Below, one piece after another: positions 1 through 8,813 of a stretch of 21,526 nt of DNA. Both the position numbers and the translations under genes were made by a program. The notes beneath the pieces are model-generated. The model worked only from the letters and a program-made list of their open reading frames with translations. It was not told the origin of the DNA and did no database searches. The stretch is from NCBI GenBank assembly GCA_003427395.1, contig BFEA01001122.1, positions 79,960-101,485 of the forward strand, in the 5' to 3' direction. Source of the stretch: Chara braunii. Its lineage: Eukaryota; Streptophyta; Charophyceae; Charales; Characeae. How positions within the stretch are numbered: the first letter of the stretch is position 1; every line of letters starts with the position of its first letter.

Positions 1-662
1 TGAAACTCAACTAAGATTCTTCGAGAGCCGACATAAACAAAACCACATTTAATTTACCCCAGTGCTATTCAGCAAACCATCCAACAACTGCCTCAACCCC
101 CTTATCCTAGATGCCAAGCTCTACCAGGCCTCTTATCCCCAACCGCTGGGTTACAGGGCAGCGCGACCCACCCCAACTCCGGCCAGCGTCATCCTAGCAA
201 CAACTCACGGTTAGCCACTGGAATGCCTTCCACCCTCATGGCCCCTTGGCAATTCCCCAGATCTCTCTACCAGGCCTCGAACCCCCACTTTACTCAGGTT
301 ACAGGGCAGTGCAACCAAACCCCAGCTCCGGCCAACGTCTTTCTAGCATCGGCCAACTGTGAACCCGTGGATATGACGGTAATATCCGTTGTCAGACGAT
401 CCGCTAAACACTACCGCAGCTATGGCTTCAAGTTGTCTAGCTCCCTTCCCGCACTGGACGTGCTTGACCCACCCAAACCACCTAAGCAATCCCCCTTAAC
501 CCTACTCAGGCAAGACTCACCATAACCGAGCCACCCTCTCCGTTGCTGCTATGCCCTAATCCCATCTTACCAGCTAGCCCCATCGTCAGCAAGATGCGTC
601 GTATCCCTCCTTCTGTTAACTCACCCCTACCTATGCGACCCGGACATGGAGGGGAGAGTTAG
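1..662. other. intergenic, no gene recognised
   Basis: C-rich, proline-codon-rich DNA. Short open frames exist but show no domain, no convincing splice sites and no codon pattern that separates them from composition effects. It contains an imperfect direct repeat (119-199 and 265-348) and ends at a poly(A) tract. Confidence 0.6.
119..348. repeat. imperfect direct repeat, two copies
   Basis: CTCTACCAGGCCTC occurs at 119-132 and again at 265-278. Both copies are followed by related sequence including GGTTACAGGGCAG, CTCCGGCCA and CTAGCA, to about 199 and 348. The offset is about 146 bp and grows by a few bases through small indels. The copies are diverged, so this is an old duplication or two members of a repeat family. 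Confidence 0.7.
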
Positions 663-689
663 AAAAAAAAAAAAAAAAAAAAAAAAAAA
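663..689. repeat. poly(A) tract, 27 A
   Basis: An uninterrupted run of 27 A. It could be the tail of a decayed retroposon lying to its left on the plus strand, or a simple homopolymer expansion. No target-site duplication was found that would settle this. Confidence 0.9.
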
Positions 690-1844
690 GGACCAGTACC
701 CAATCCAAGTGAGTCTCTCCACGACCAGTGCGAAAAAAGATACAATCAGAGATTTCAAAATGGGGAACAGAATTTCGTAACATTTCATAGTCAAGAATCA
801 GGAACATACTATTGTATTTATCGATTTAAGGATTTTTGCGAGGCATAGGGCCTCGACATGCCCTACAGGGCCTATTTTTCACACTGTCGGCCGCCCTAAG
901 TGAAGGCAGGCACGACTGAGGCCCTACAGGCCATTTTTGGGGTCACCATGCAACTGAGGAAATTCAGGCAGTTGTGCAGCGCCAGTTGGTTGGAAGCGCC
1001 CAGGCCCAGGCTGCCTTCCATTGCATGTAAAAGAGGCAGGCCCTGGGCCGGATACACAAAGTGGACCGAACAAAGGCTGAGGGCAGTTGGGTGCTGGTAA
1101 CCGACACAGGCCCTGGGTCTGTTACTTCGGACTGAGGCTCAGCCTCGTGGGGCCTACCGGAAGCTTCTGGTACAGGGCCCAGTACCTCCCGAAGGCACGC
1201 AGCAGCAGGCCACTTCGATATAGGGAAGGGCCTGCCTCCGCATTGGACATGCGGGCACTGGCTGCTTTGTGCGCAAGCGCTGCTGCGCTATCGCCTGCCA
1301 GGCTCACGCGCTCATGGGCGAGCTGGAAGGAGCAGGCAGCCGTAGCCGAGCTTCGCTGCTGTATGCTGGATGGGCGCATGGTGGTCCTTGGTTGCATGTG
1401 GCATCTGTGAGTTGGGGAACGAGGTTGTGAGTGATACGAGAGATATACCTGGTGCTTGAAGTGTGCGGCATTGTCCGAGATCTGCTCGTACTTCGGGGAG
1501 CTGTTGACGTCATCAGCGGCATTGTAGTCTAGGCCAGATAGGATCTGCCATTAGTAGTCTGGGCGCCGAGCGCCAGATAGGATATCAACATTGGTTCTTC
1601 GTTGATGATGGTGATGAGACTATTCCAGCATTGTCAATTATGAGCTTTTGGTGTGCTCTTATTTGGTGAAACTCGTGATGCAATTCTGCTTTTGGTTCGA
1701 GGTCACGACTATCTGGTCTCATGTGTATGATGCTCTTTGATTGCTGAAGTTCACTATTGCTCATCTTCCTTGCATTACCGATTATGAAGTCAGAAGTTTG
1801 GAATTGCTAATCAAGAGTGGAGAGATATCATTGAGCAGAATAAG
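690..1844. other. intergenic, no gene recognised
   Basis: The first part (about 840-1240) is unusually rich in AGGCCC and AGGGCC words, for example CAGGCCCTGGG at several places, which suggests decayed short repeats. Two overlapping open frames at 1087-1410 (plus) and 1122-1397 (minus) are mirror images of this composition and resemble nothing known. A small repeated piece, GCCAGATAGGAT, occurs around 1533 and 1571. Confidence 0.55.
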
Positions 1845-2077
1845 TAAAACGAAGACAAGGATCAGAAACAACCACTTAGAAAATGAAAATTTGAAAAAGC
1901 AGAGAAACACTATTTAAAGAAATTCGAAGTTGATTAAGAATTTGTCAAACAGAAAAATCAGAAAAACGGAGTCAAGGATCAGGAACATCCACTTAGAAGT
2001 TGAAATTTCGAAAAAGTAGAGAAGTACTATTGAAAGAAATCGAAGTTGATTATGAATTTGTCAAACAAAAAATTCAG
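1845..2077. repeat. 117-bp tandem duplication, two diverged copies
   Basis: Copy 1 is about 1845-1961 and copy 2 about 1962-2077, at a spacing of 117 bp. Shared landmarks are CAAGGATCAG, CCACTTAGAA, GAAGTTGATTA and GAATTTGTCAAAC. The AT-rich copies differ by scattered substitutions and small indels. A third, shorter relative (AGTCAAGAATCAGGAACAT) lies near 790, so this looks like a dispersed sequence that also duplicated in tandem. Confidence 0.8.
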
Positions 2078-3494
2078 GTGAGAACGTAGCAATCGGCCTA
2101 CTCAAGCCTACATACTCGTCATCATCAAAAAGAACGTGGGAATCATGATCTAATCCAAAGAATCTTTTGAAATAGTGGGGCGAGAACTATTGCCTATCAA
2201 ACAGATCTTGACCCCCTCCTAAAAAAATGCAAAAAACATGCATTATCATCTCTTCAAACTGTGAATGGGCGGCCTCCAGATCCGTGAAAAACAAACAGAC
2301 CACCACCTCCAAGTGAATGATACTTACAGCCGCTCAGTCAAGATCCTGGCAACGTCCATCGCAGGAAATCTCCCACCGCCATCACCATCTTCAACTTCGT
2401 CGTCTTGGTCGCCACATGATGCAGCTCTCCTCCTTCCGCCCAAACTCACCTCCCACCGCCTTCGTAAGAGAGGAAAAACACCTCCCCTCCCCTGCTGGCC
2501 GCTGTGCTAGCCAAACCCTAGCAACGACTCCTTTGCCAACCTCTGAAGGCACCAACTGGGCACCCCCCACCTCGAAACGCCAAGCGGAGGGTGTCATAAT
2601 GCATCCTCGCCGAACCCGCTGACGAGTTCCATGAAGGGTTCAAGCAAACAAAGGCACTACAAACGCCGCTCAGAATGGGAAAAATGAGGGGCGGAAGGAA
2701 AGAGACTATGACGAAGGCACGCACTGCGAGCCAAGCTTGCTCCCCTGCCGATGTTGGAGTATGCAAGAGAGATGTTCACATCCACCCAGTCACATCCTTG
2801 AAGAAGAGGGGCCCACAAGATGCCGTACTTACCTCACAGTCGTGTAGCCACTACAGCTCACCATCTCCATGCTTCCCAAACCCCCTCAACGCACCGATGC
2901 CATCCCGCTTGCATCCAACCCTTCCCCAACTTCCAACGCCGCACCGTACCAACGTGCCTTCGCGCTTGGGGCCGCCAACCAGCCGTGGCTGTGTACCGCA
3001 TTCCGAGTTCATGCGCCCTGGGGCGCAGCGCTCTAAGAACTGATTCATCATATTTGCCGGTGAGAAGCAACCGGACTGACGCCCCCCAGAATACAAGGGG
3101 TACCCCTGTCCCCCTGTGTGTGTGAGGTTTTAAAAGAAAAAAGAAGAAAGGTGTGAGATCATGTGTCTGGCTATCACAGCATGACCTTTGGAAGCCAGGT
3201 GTCTCACTCACGACAGTCGGGCAACAAGATGCATCAGCATGGCCGTGACAGGGTAGGAGCATCAGTGTGTGCTGAGGTGTGCCTAATCCTGGGTCCATCA
3301 CCGGCATATCTGCAAACAAAAAAACGATAGGTAAATCTTTGCCCTTGTACAGGGAAGATGTACTCGTTGGTTAGCACATTTGGAATGTAATTGAGTGAGG
3401 TCTTTTTCAATTGGTTCTAAGTATAAATAAGAAAAAGGAGGCTCTACAAATGAATAAAACAATTGAAGTGAAAAGTGGGATGCACTTTACTTAC
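2078..3494. other. no confirmed gene; possible further exons of the minus-strand channel gene
   Basis: Several open frames on both strands (for example 2518-2766 minus and 2675-3043 plus) have no recognisable domain. A minus-strand acceptor with a pyrimidine tract ends at 3417, and the 66 bases after it (3416-3351) stay open in the phase that would continue the ion-channel exon at 3495-3635. The match is weak. The minus frame at 2518-2766 has a hydrophobic stretch (AFVIVSFLPPLIFPIL) that could be a membrane segment or chance. A single telobox-like AAACCCTA lies at 2513-2520. Confidence 0.4.
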
Positions 3495-3635
3495 CGAGGA
3501 ATTTGCTGTGAATTGCACTGCCACGAGGGCCAGAAATAGAGTGACTGTTGTCCCTATGCGAACGTCAGCCTCGGCTGGTCTCATTAGGAGCGGTAGCAAA
3601 GCGAGCACGACTGTCAAAATTGTTGGGAAGAGCAG
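3495..3635 (-). CDS. exon of a pentameric (Cys-loop type) ligand-gated ion channel, M1-M2 segments
   Basis: The exon is 141 bp, exactly 47 codons, phase 0 at both ends. On the minus strand it is preceded by the acceptor CTTTTCTGCAG and followed by the perfect donor GTAAGT. Residues 1-20 read as the M1 helix with its conserved proline (LLFPTILTVVLALL). Residues 26-47 read as the pore-lining M2 helix (RIGTTVTLFLALVAVQF), with Arg at 0' and the hallmark hydrophobic gate Leu at 9' (residue 35). The distance from the M1 proline to the 0' residue is 22, as I recall it for the bacterial channel ELIC. Members sit in membranes as pentamers and pass ions when a ligand binds the extracellular domain. 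That domain, M3 and M4 were not found. Reading through the donor would give VSKVHPT, which resembles the usual M2-M3 loop (LPKVSYLT), so the 3' boundary is uncertain. It could also be a gene remnant. Confidence 0.6.
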
Positions 3636-4358
3636 CTGCAGAAAAGTAAAGGGCATCAGCATACAAATGAAGCAAAATTAAATAGCTCAGGAAACACAGG
3701 GATGCCAGAAGAATCGACAACCAAAACAGTTTCACCACAAGTGGGAGGTTGAATGAGGCTCATCAGTGCTGAAAGTTGCCTGGCCTATGTGGCTAAGTGC
3801 TACACACATGTTACTAAACAGATTGTCAGCTCACATCCTGAGGGGCTCAGGTGAATACAACAATGTTAGGGGGTCCCACTTTAAAACACCACTGGTTGTG
3901 AAGCTGTTTTAACAAACAAATTGAAATGGCATATGATGGAAACATGAATGACGCACCACACTTGCATGCACAAGATACATAAAGGGCATACTCACAATCC
4001 AACTCTCTTTACAAAGCTCCGGACATGATTGCAGTCAGACTCATCCAGGTCTGGCTGTAATTGTAGTCGGATACATTTAGGAGAGGGCCAGTTTTAGTAT
4101 GCTCAAAATGTACCTGTCAAATGCAGGAATGGAGAACTGTTATGATCCTGGTAAGTGTAAAATTCAAAGAAAGACAATGTTGTTCAATTGCAACTGAAAT
4201 GAAAGAGATTGGAACGAGAAATAGAGAAGGGACGAAGAAGAAGAAGATATAGACAAGCAACATCCAACATCTCCCCCAAAATCTTAATAATTATAATAAC
4301 AACAACAACAATGAATCAATATCTGAATCCTCCCCTTACTGCCCGCCACATAAGAAGT
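3636..4358. other. intron or intergenic DNA, no exon confirmed
   Basis: If the minus-strand channel gene is real, its 5' exons should lie here or further right. One candidate with splice signals is 3994-4051 on the minus strand (acceptor TTACAG, donor GTGAGT), but its translation does not resemble the receptor's extracellular domain and its exit phase does not match the next exon. An AAC microsatellite occurs near 4295-4312. Nothing else is recognised. Confidence 0.4.
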
Positions 4359-4439
4359 CCACCATAGCCATACTACACCTCCTTGTACTGCTTTGGTAAG
4401 CCAGTGGCTATGGTGGATCATCGGAGCCTAGCTCCGATG
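4359..4439. repeat. two adjacent perfect hairpins
   Basis: Arm CCACCATAGCCA at 4359-4370 pairs perfectly with TGGCTATGGTGG at 4405-4416 (12-bp stem, 34-base loop). It is followed at once by CATCGGAGC (4419-4427) and GCTCCGATG (4431-4439), a perfect 9-bp stem with the 3-base loop CTA. The 12-mer occurs a third time at 4580-4591 in direct orientation. Two stacked perfect stems plus a dispersed copy suggest a small structured element or a decayed inverted-repeat transposon end. Confidence 0.75.
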
Positions 4440-5626
4440 CTCGAAGGACAACGCATGGCAACCACACCCGCCCCACTATGGCCGCCATGCCACATTCCAC
4501 CCCCGGAGTGTTCCTTCCAAGTATCACCCCACCAGGGGCCTTCCAGGTCCAGCACCAACCAAGAAGACGAAGATGCAGACCACCATAGCCAAGGTAAGCT
4601 TCTTCCTCCTCCTTTCCATTCTTCTTCCCTCCTCCTCCCTCACTTCTCCTCTGTGGCCCTGTCTTCTCCTTGTCCACGGTGGAGGCCAAGCTCCGCCTCC
4701 TTCCTCCAACCAGCGTCTCACCAAACTGGTGAGCGCCTCCAGCAGGCTCATGGCTTACAACTGGGAGAATGAGGGAGAGTGCTTTGCTGTCTCTACACTT
4801 ATACTGCAGCCTCACTCTACCGCGCGTACCTGGCCTCTTGGCCTTCTGGTTGCCTTCCCACATTTGGTGGGAATCACCTTGCAGTCTGATTTCCTACTTT
4901 GCAGGCTCTACACCTAACCTAGTGGATCGGTACCTACCCCTAAGCCTTCCACACTCTGAAAATGTTGGCACGACCTACTCAAAGGTACTACCTTTTTGTC
5001 TTTTGTTAATGCCCTACCCGCTACTTCCTGATTTTTGTCTCTGCGGGCCTCTTTTCACCTACCCTACCCACTGCTACCCAACCACACATGGCCACATGTT
5101 AGTACCGGGCCTGCGGGTCATTCCAGCACATAGATCGTCCTCGGCGGGTCACACATACACAGACACCAGCACTCACGCAAACACATAAGCACGCGGGATA
5201 TCAGCAAGCACTCAGATTACATGCATGCACACCCAGCGAACACAGCAAACCTCAGCAGAACACTGAAATCTCAGCAAATTCGTCCACCATGCATGCAATA
5301 CTCACAAAACAACAATTTTGCAGGTTACATCNCCCCCCCCCCCCTTTTAACTGCTAGTACACGGCCTCAGCCTTGCAGAAAGTTTTTTGTCACCACAAGC
5401 AAAACTTGGAGGCGCGCGCGCCCCGGGGTGCCATTGAGAAAAGAAATCGGCGGCCTGCGAGTAATGCGGGTTTCGTGCTGCCCCATGCCGCATGCGGGCC
5501 TATGTGTGGTCTACTGGTCACGGTGCTTAAAGAGCGAGGTCCCTTCAAGCGGCTAGACTCACAATAGTTCCTGCAAAATGCATCATAGGCAGGGAATGCA
5601 AAATGAGTTGTCATGTGTTCCTGCAG
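4440..5626. other. pyrimidine-rich region, no gene recognised; contains an N
   Basis: The plus strand is CT-rich. An open frame at 4573-4917 begins with a hydrophobic stretch (SFFLLLSILLP) like a signal peptide, but CT-rich DNA gives such stretches by chance and the rest matches nothing known. Splice-like signals (AAG|GTAAGC at 4592, TTTGCAG near 4904) are present without a coherent reading frame. The sequence has one undetermined base at 5332, followed by 12 C (5333-5344), so local length is unreliable. GGCGCGCGCGCC at 5411-5422 is a perfect palindrome of alternating CG. Confidence 0.45.
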
Positions 5627-5948
5627 GGCAAGATGCTCAAGACACTCAAATGCTCTTTGACTTTATGAGAGATTCGCTGAAGTTCACCAAGAGGATGATA
5701 CAAGAAATCCGGAAATTTGCTTTGGACTGTCTGGGAGGAGCTGGGGGGAGCAGTCTGGGGCAGGTGTAAGGGCCAGGAGAGGATGGGATGGAGGAACCCC
5801 TCAAAAGGGACTTATCCGCTCAACTTCGGACTGGTTCATACTTCAGCCAGGAACTACCCTCAGAGATCCAATTTTCTTCACAGATCCATTTCCTCCTCTT
5901 GAGCTTGCTCTTATAGAAATGCAATGGTTTGGTTTGGGAGAGGAATGA
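5627..5948 (+). CDS. candidate last two exons of an unknown gene
   Basis: I do not recognise the product. Proposed exon A is 5627-5763, with acceptor TGTTCCTGCAG before it and GTGTAAG after CAG. The intron is 5764-5846 (83 bp, ending CATACTTCAG). Exon B is 5847-5948 and ends in TGA. The join is phase 0. Exon A has a helical, charged pattern (MLFDFMRDSLKFTKRMIQEI) ending in a Gly-rich piece. Exon B has a proline/acidic/aromatic pattern (DPIFFTDPFPPLELALIEMQ) that reads like real protein. Exon A enters in phase 1, so upstream exons are needed, and none was found across the N-containing stretch. The alternative is two unrelated chance frames. Confidence 0.35.
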
Positions 5949-6225
5949 AAAATTCAAGAAAATATTAAGGAAGGCAGAGGTAGCTAGTGTTGAGAGACGT
6001 ATTTCGCAGTTCTCAGGGGGTGGAAGAGGCAACTCTGGCTTTTTCTTTAGTTTTTTTCATTATTTAATTCCATCATGGGACACTGGACCCGGTTTCCAGC
6101 AGGTGATGCTCCCCGCCAATAGACTGGTGTCACATGAGAGGGTAGCTAGGGGTATATGCTTTCACCATTACCCCTAGTTGTGCCTCGTGAGTGTTTATTT
6201 AAAAAAAAAAAAAAAAAAAAAAAAA
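5949..6225. other. intergenic, hairpin and 25-base poly(A)
   Basis: No gene recognised. CTAGGGGTA (6146-6154) pairs perfectly with TACCCCTAG (6169-6177), a 9-bp stem with a 14-base loop. A run of 25 A follows at 6201-6225. The hairpin-then-poly(A) order could be the 3' end of a short retroposon on the plus strand, but no internal Pol III boxes or target-site duplication were seen. The minus-strand gypsy fragment starts directly to the right. Confidence 0.5.
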
Positions 6226-6680
6226 GGATGATAGAAGAAATGCACTTGATATTATGTCCCATCCTTTGCCTTCGTAAGCAATGATTGCCTTTGTAAGCAA
6301 TGATTCTGTCAACTTCATACCCGCCGTTGATAGTGCGAGGGATCATAGGATCACGCTTAGGAAAGGAAGTAGAATCAGTGTAAGGATACAACTTAAACGC
6401 ATGAAACATTGTATATGAGCATGGATGAGGAGGCAAGTCGATCATATAGCAAGGGCCAAAGGGTCCTAATATAGTGAGAGTAACTTGCGAGATACTCCTT
6501 CCCCATTAAAAAAAGTCAGATATCATAACCCAAACCTGGTTTCCCTCCTGAAAAAGTTGCAAGTCTGCGTCGCCGATTGGCAGATTTGGTCATGGGATTC
6601 TGACGCTGTTCTTCATCGCAATTGCAACTTTGAGCATGTGTTGGTACTTGACACCATGAACTTTGAGCAACTGTTGGTAC
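6226..6680 (-). pseudogene. gypsy integrase C-terminus and start of chromodomain
   Basis: The minus frame at 6445-6146 reads MFHAFKLYPYTD then FPKRDPM and GYEVDRII, matching the typical end of chromovirus integrase (FHVSxLKPY) and the first strand of a chromodomain (YEVERILxHR). The domain then dissolves into a 19-bp tandem duplication (6268-6286 and 6287-6305) and the poly(A)/poly(T) run. Chromodomains of this type steer insertion toward marked chromatin. About two thirds of the domain is missing. Degraded IN C-terminal sequence can be followed in mixed frames to about 6680. Confidence 0.7.
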
Positions 6681-6784
6681 TCCACTCCATACTCGGGCAT
6701 GCCAGGGGTCAAACTAGCAGGGTGAGCAACTGTTGGTACTCCACTCCATACTCGGGCATGCCAGGGGTCAAACTAGCAGGGTGA
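6664..6784. repeat. 59-bp perfect tandem duplication
   Basis: Copies 6664-6722 and 6723-6781 are identical, and three more bases (TGA, 6782-6784) continue the match. It lies in the integrase C-terminal region of the gypsy fragment. Perfect identity inside a badly decayed element means the duplication is much younger than the insertion, or is an assembly overlap. Confidence 0.95.
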
Positions 6785-6959
6785 TAAGGAAATCAAGAGG
6801 GACCTTAGAGGGTTACAGATCCTCCAAACGTAATGTAGCGTGTCTGGGGTCACGCCGGCTGCAGAGTGAATGGACTCGGAGTTTTTGTACGACTCTTTCT
6901 TTGATCGCATTCGACTCTTCCTCCCAAGTGTTATGATCCGTGATAATCAAAGATTGTAG

Positions 6960-7718
6960 GACCTGGGTGATAATTTGGTTGATCTGTCTACTTATTCATT
7001 AACTTCCAAATGTTGACCAGAAATCATGTTCAGTTTGATATCATAGAGTTGGGTAGTGAAATGATGAAATCCTTCCAAACTGAACTAATAACTCTGGTAT
7101 CCAGATCACTCACAAAAGTTTTTGAGAGGCCAAACTGAAAAATGTACTTTTTCTCAAATTCATAAATATGACCAGTTCAGTCGTTGCCTTCGGCGGAAGA
7201 GGAAGGATGAAAAACTTGGACAAACGATCGCAAGGATGAAAAACTTGGACAAACGATTGCAAGGATGAAAAACTTGGACAAACGATCGCAAGGATGAAAA
7301 GCTTGGACAAACGATCGCTAATGACTGTGACTTAAGAATAACCCTTTTTGCTTACCTTTCTCATTTCCGTGAAGTCAATAGAGACCGATTCACGAGGTGA
7401 GGAAGGGATAGGCCACGATCTCAAGACGGACGGGGGGTTGTCTATGGACTTTGTTCCTTTGACACATTATGCATTATTTCAAGTGTTTTTGTGCAGATTC
7501 CTTCATTCCATGGTCTTTTGGAAGCTGAAGTGTCCGCTTTTTATATGAGTCATATCCAAAAGTATGTTCGGAGAGTTTGTCAAACTTCCCGGACACCTGA
7601 AACAACAGACCCTCGCACTTGTGATAGTTAGGCTAATTGTCAAGATCGTATCTAGGATCCTTGGCAGTATGCTCCACCAAGTCTCCCTCATATTTTTTGT
7701 CGGAGGCCATAGGAGCAC
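6960..7718 (-). pseudogene. gypsy integrase, zinc-binding and core domains, broken
   Basis: 7718-7503 carries the end of the zinc-binding HHCC region (MTHIKSGHFSFQKTME). The core then appears in several frames. ESVSIDF near 7385 corresponds to the first catalytic Asp segment and is followed by KKGYS and a stop. DRLSKLFIL comes next, then the SDLDTRV motif at about 7110-7090 (second catalytic Asp) and HLEVNE near 7000 (catalytic Glu region), directly followed by TAA at a position that is usually Gln (CAA). Integrase would insert element DNA into the genome. The core is interrupted by a four-copy 29-bp expansion at 7203-7318, which shifts frame at every copy. Confidence 0.75.
7203..7318. repeat. 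29-bp minisatellite, four copies
   Basis: Four head-to-tail 29-bp units start at 7203, 7232, 7261 and 7290. Each begins AAGGATGAAAAACTTGG and ends CGATCGC, with single-base differences in units 3 and 4. On the minus strand one unit corresponds to the integrase segment DRLSKLFIL. Since 29 is not a multiple of three, the repeated DNA is read in all three frames. There are no spacers, so this is not a CRISPR array. Confidence 0.95.
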
Positions 7719-7736
7719 ACACGGCGAGTCATATAC

Positions 7737-8452
7737 TCAGGCTGGTGGGACAAACATCAGCAACACGATTATAACAGTTTTTCTTATCTTCAATTCATAA
7801 TTATAGATGTCAATTTCATGCAGCCAGCGAGACAAAGTTGTAGACATGTTAGTCTGAGATTTGATCCATTGCAATGTCTCATCATCGAAATGGACCTTGA
7901 AATGACATTCAAAAAAGTAGCGTTTGCAATGCTGTGGTGCATCTCTCAAGGCATAGAGTTCCCTCATGGAGGTGGAACGAGATAGACCAGCTACCTTGTT
8001 ATTGGGCATGCATTTGCTGAAATATTTGAGCATACATAGTCCATCACCATGATTTTTTCGTAGCACTCCGCCAAATTTCATATTGGCTCACACCCGTAGT
8101 GACTACGAATGTAAGTTTGGGATCTGCAATGGAAAGTGTAGCATGACTCTCCATAGTGTACTTCAAATTCGCACACATCACTCCAAATGAAAGGTACATT
8201 CTTGCTCGTCAATTGGGACAAGGGGTGAGTGATAACGGGTAATTTAAAGACAAATCCGTGATAGTACGAAACCAAACCATGAAAAGATAATAGATCACGC
8301 ATATTATCAGATCGAGTCGAATTGAAAATGACTTGAACTTTGGTTGCCTTAGGCTCAAGGCATGTTACAGACAATTGGTGCACAAGGTAAATGACATTGT
8401 TCTTCCCAAACTCAATTTTTTCTAAGTTCAGGTGCAACTGTGCCTTTTTCAA
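7737..8452 (-). pseudogene. gypsy RT thumb/connection and RNase H
   Basis: Two frames cover one domain run. 8452-8081 begins with the thumb-like KKAQLHLNLEKIEFGK and the connection (ITHPLSQLTSKNVPFIWSD). 8081-7737 is RNase H: FGGVLRKNHGDGL, then SRSTSMRELYALRDA, FKVHFDDETLQWIKSQTN and LSRWLHEIDIYNYELKI, which match the usual gypsy run around the YSDHxTL and RWLxxI motifs. RNase H removes the RNA strand during reverse transcription. A frameshift near 8080 splits the domain, and the first catalytic Asp region (usually DAS) is scrambled there. Confidence 0.8.
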
Positions 8453-8717
8453 AACCTCTAGGACTTCCTTCAGATGTTGTTAGGGCTCTTACATATCTTT
8501 TTCTTAAAATAAGAACATCATCCAAACATACGACAACAAATTTGTTGTTCTGCTTTCGAAAAATGGTGTCTATAAGTCTTTGAAAGGTGGATGGTAGACT
8601 CGTAAAATCAAAAGGCATGACGATGAATTTGTACATCCCATCGTGTCTTATGAACTCGGTCTTGTATTGGTTTGCTGGATCGACTTCAATTTGATGATAA
8701 CCAAACTCGAGATTCAT
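8412..8717 (-). pseudogene. gypsy reverse transcriptase, palm region fragment
   Basis: The frame starts within RT at the LEFGYHQIEVDP motif, then MPFDFTSLPSTFQRLID (the usual MPFGLTNAPATFQ region) and the catalytic box VVVCLDDVLI. The normal (Y/F)xDD box is here CLDD. Both catalytic aspartates remain, but the preceding aromatic is Cys, a one-base change from Tyr. RT copies element RNA into DNA. The N-terminal part of RT and everything before it is missing. After the active site the frame is lost and resumes in another frame at about 8452. Confidence 0.85.
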
Positions 8718-8813
8718 CTTTGTGTTACTGGGAGGAGGTTATCAAACATGGCGACGAGGTGAGTAGGAGAGAAAGAGCTTTGTGTTACTGGGAGGAGGTT
8801 ATCAAACATGGCG
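8718..8813. repeat. 60-bp spaced tandem duplication at the gypsy/host junction
   Basis: A 36-bp block beginning CTTTGTGTTACTGGG and ending CATGGCG occurs at 8718-8753 and 8778-8813, spacing 60 bp. It sits exactly where gypsy RT homology ends. Each copy contains an ATG (8748 and 8808). The first runs into a stop after four codons and the second opens the 200-codon frame to the right. Confidence 0.9.

Larger units (their letters stand above)
6226..8717 (-). mobile_element. decayed Ty3/gypsy retrotransposon (chromovirus type), pol fragment
   Basis: Read on the minus strand, the pol domains come in the gypsy order RT, RNase H, integrase, then chromodomain. The RT-RNH-IN order sets it apart from Ty1/copia, where integrase comes first, and the chromodomain start places it with chromoviruses. 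No gag, protease, primer-binding site or LTR is visible. The RT side stops abruptly at 8717 against a 60-bp tandem duplication, and the other side fades next to a poly(A) run at 6225. Multiple stops, frameshifts and three internal tandem duplications make it non-functional. It lies antisense to the unknown genes on its right. Confidence 0.85.

Noticed and set aside
223-525. 100-codon plus-strand frame near the left edge
   Set aside because: It overlaps the imperfect repeat pair, has no domain, and its proline content follows from C-rich DNA.
2858-3319. Minus-strand 153-codon frame
   Set aside because: It contains a low-complexity Phe run from a T-rich tract and no domain. It does not continue the ion-channel exon in a plausible way.
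4408-4863. Minus-strand 151-codon frame with Lys/Glu run
   Set aside because: It is the complement of a CT-rich tract. No splice or domain support.
4573-4917. Secreted protein with signal peptide on the plus strand
   Set aside because: The hydrophobic start comes from a pure CT-rich run, which gives Leu, Ser and Phe codons by composition. The remainder has no protein-like pattern, so I left it as unassigned.
5411-5428. Z-DNA-prone palindrome GGCGCGCGCGCC next to CCCCGGGG
   Set aside because: It is real but short and isolated, with no other feature to give it a role.
6060-6225. SINE ending in the 25-base poly(A)
   Set aside because: No Pol III A/B boxes, no tRNA-like head and no flanking target-site duplication could be identified.
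7203-7318. CRISPR-like array of 29-bp repeats
   Set aside because: The units are directly adjacent with no spacers and match the integrase coding sequence. The setting is eukaryotic.
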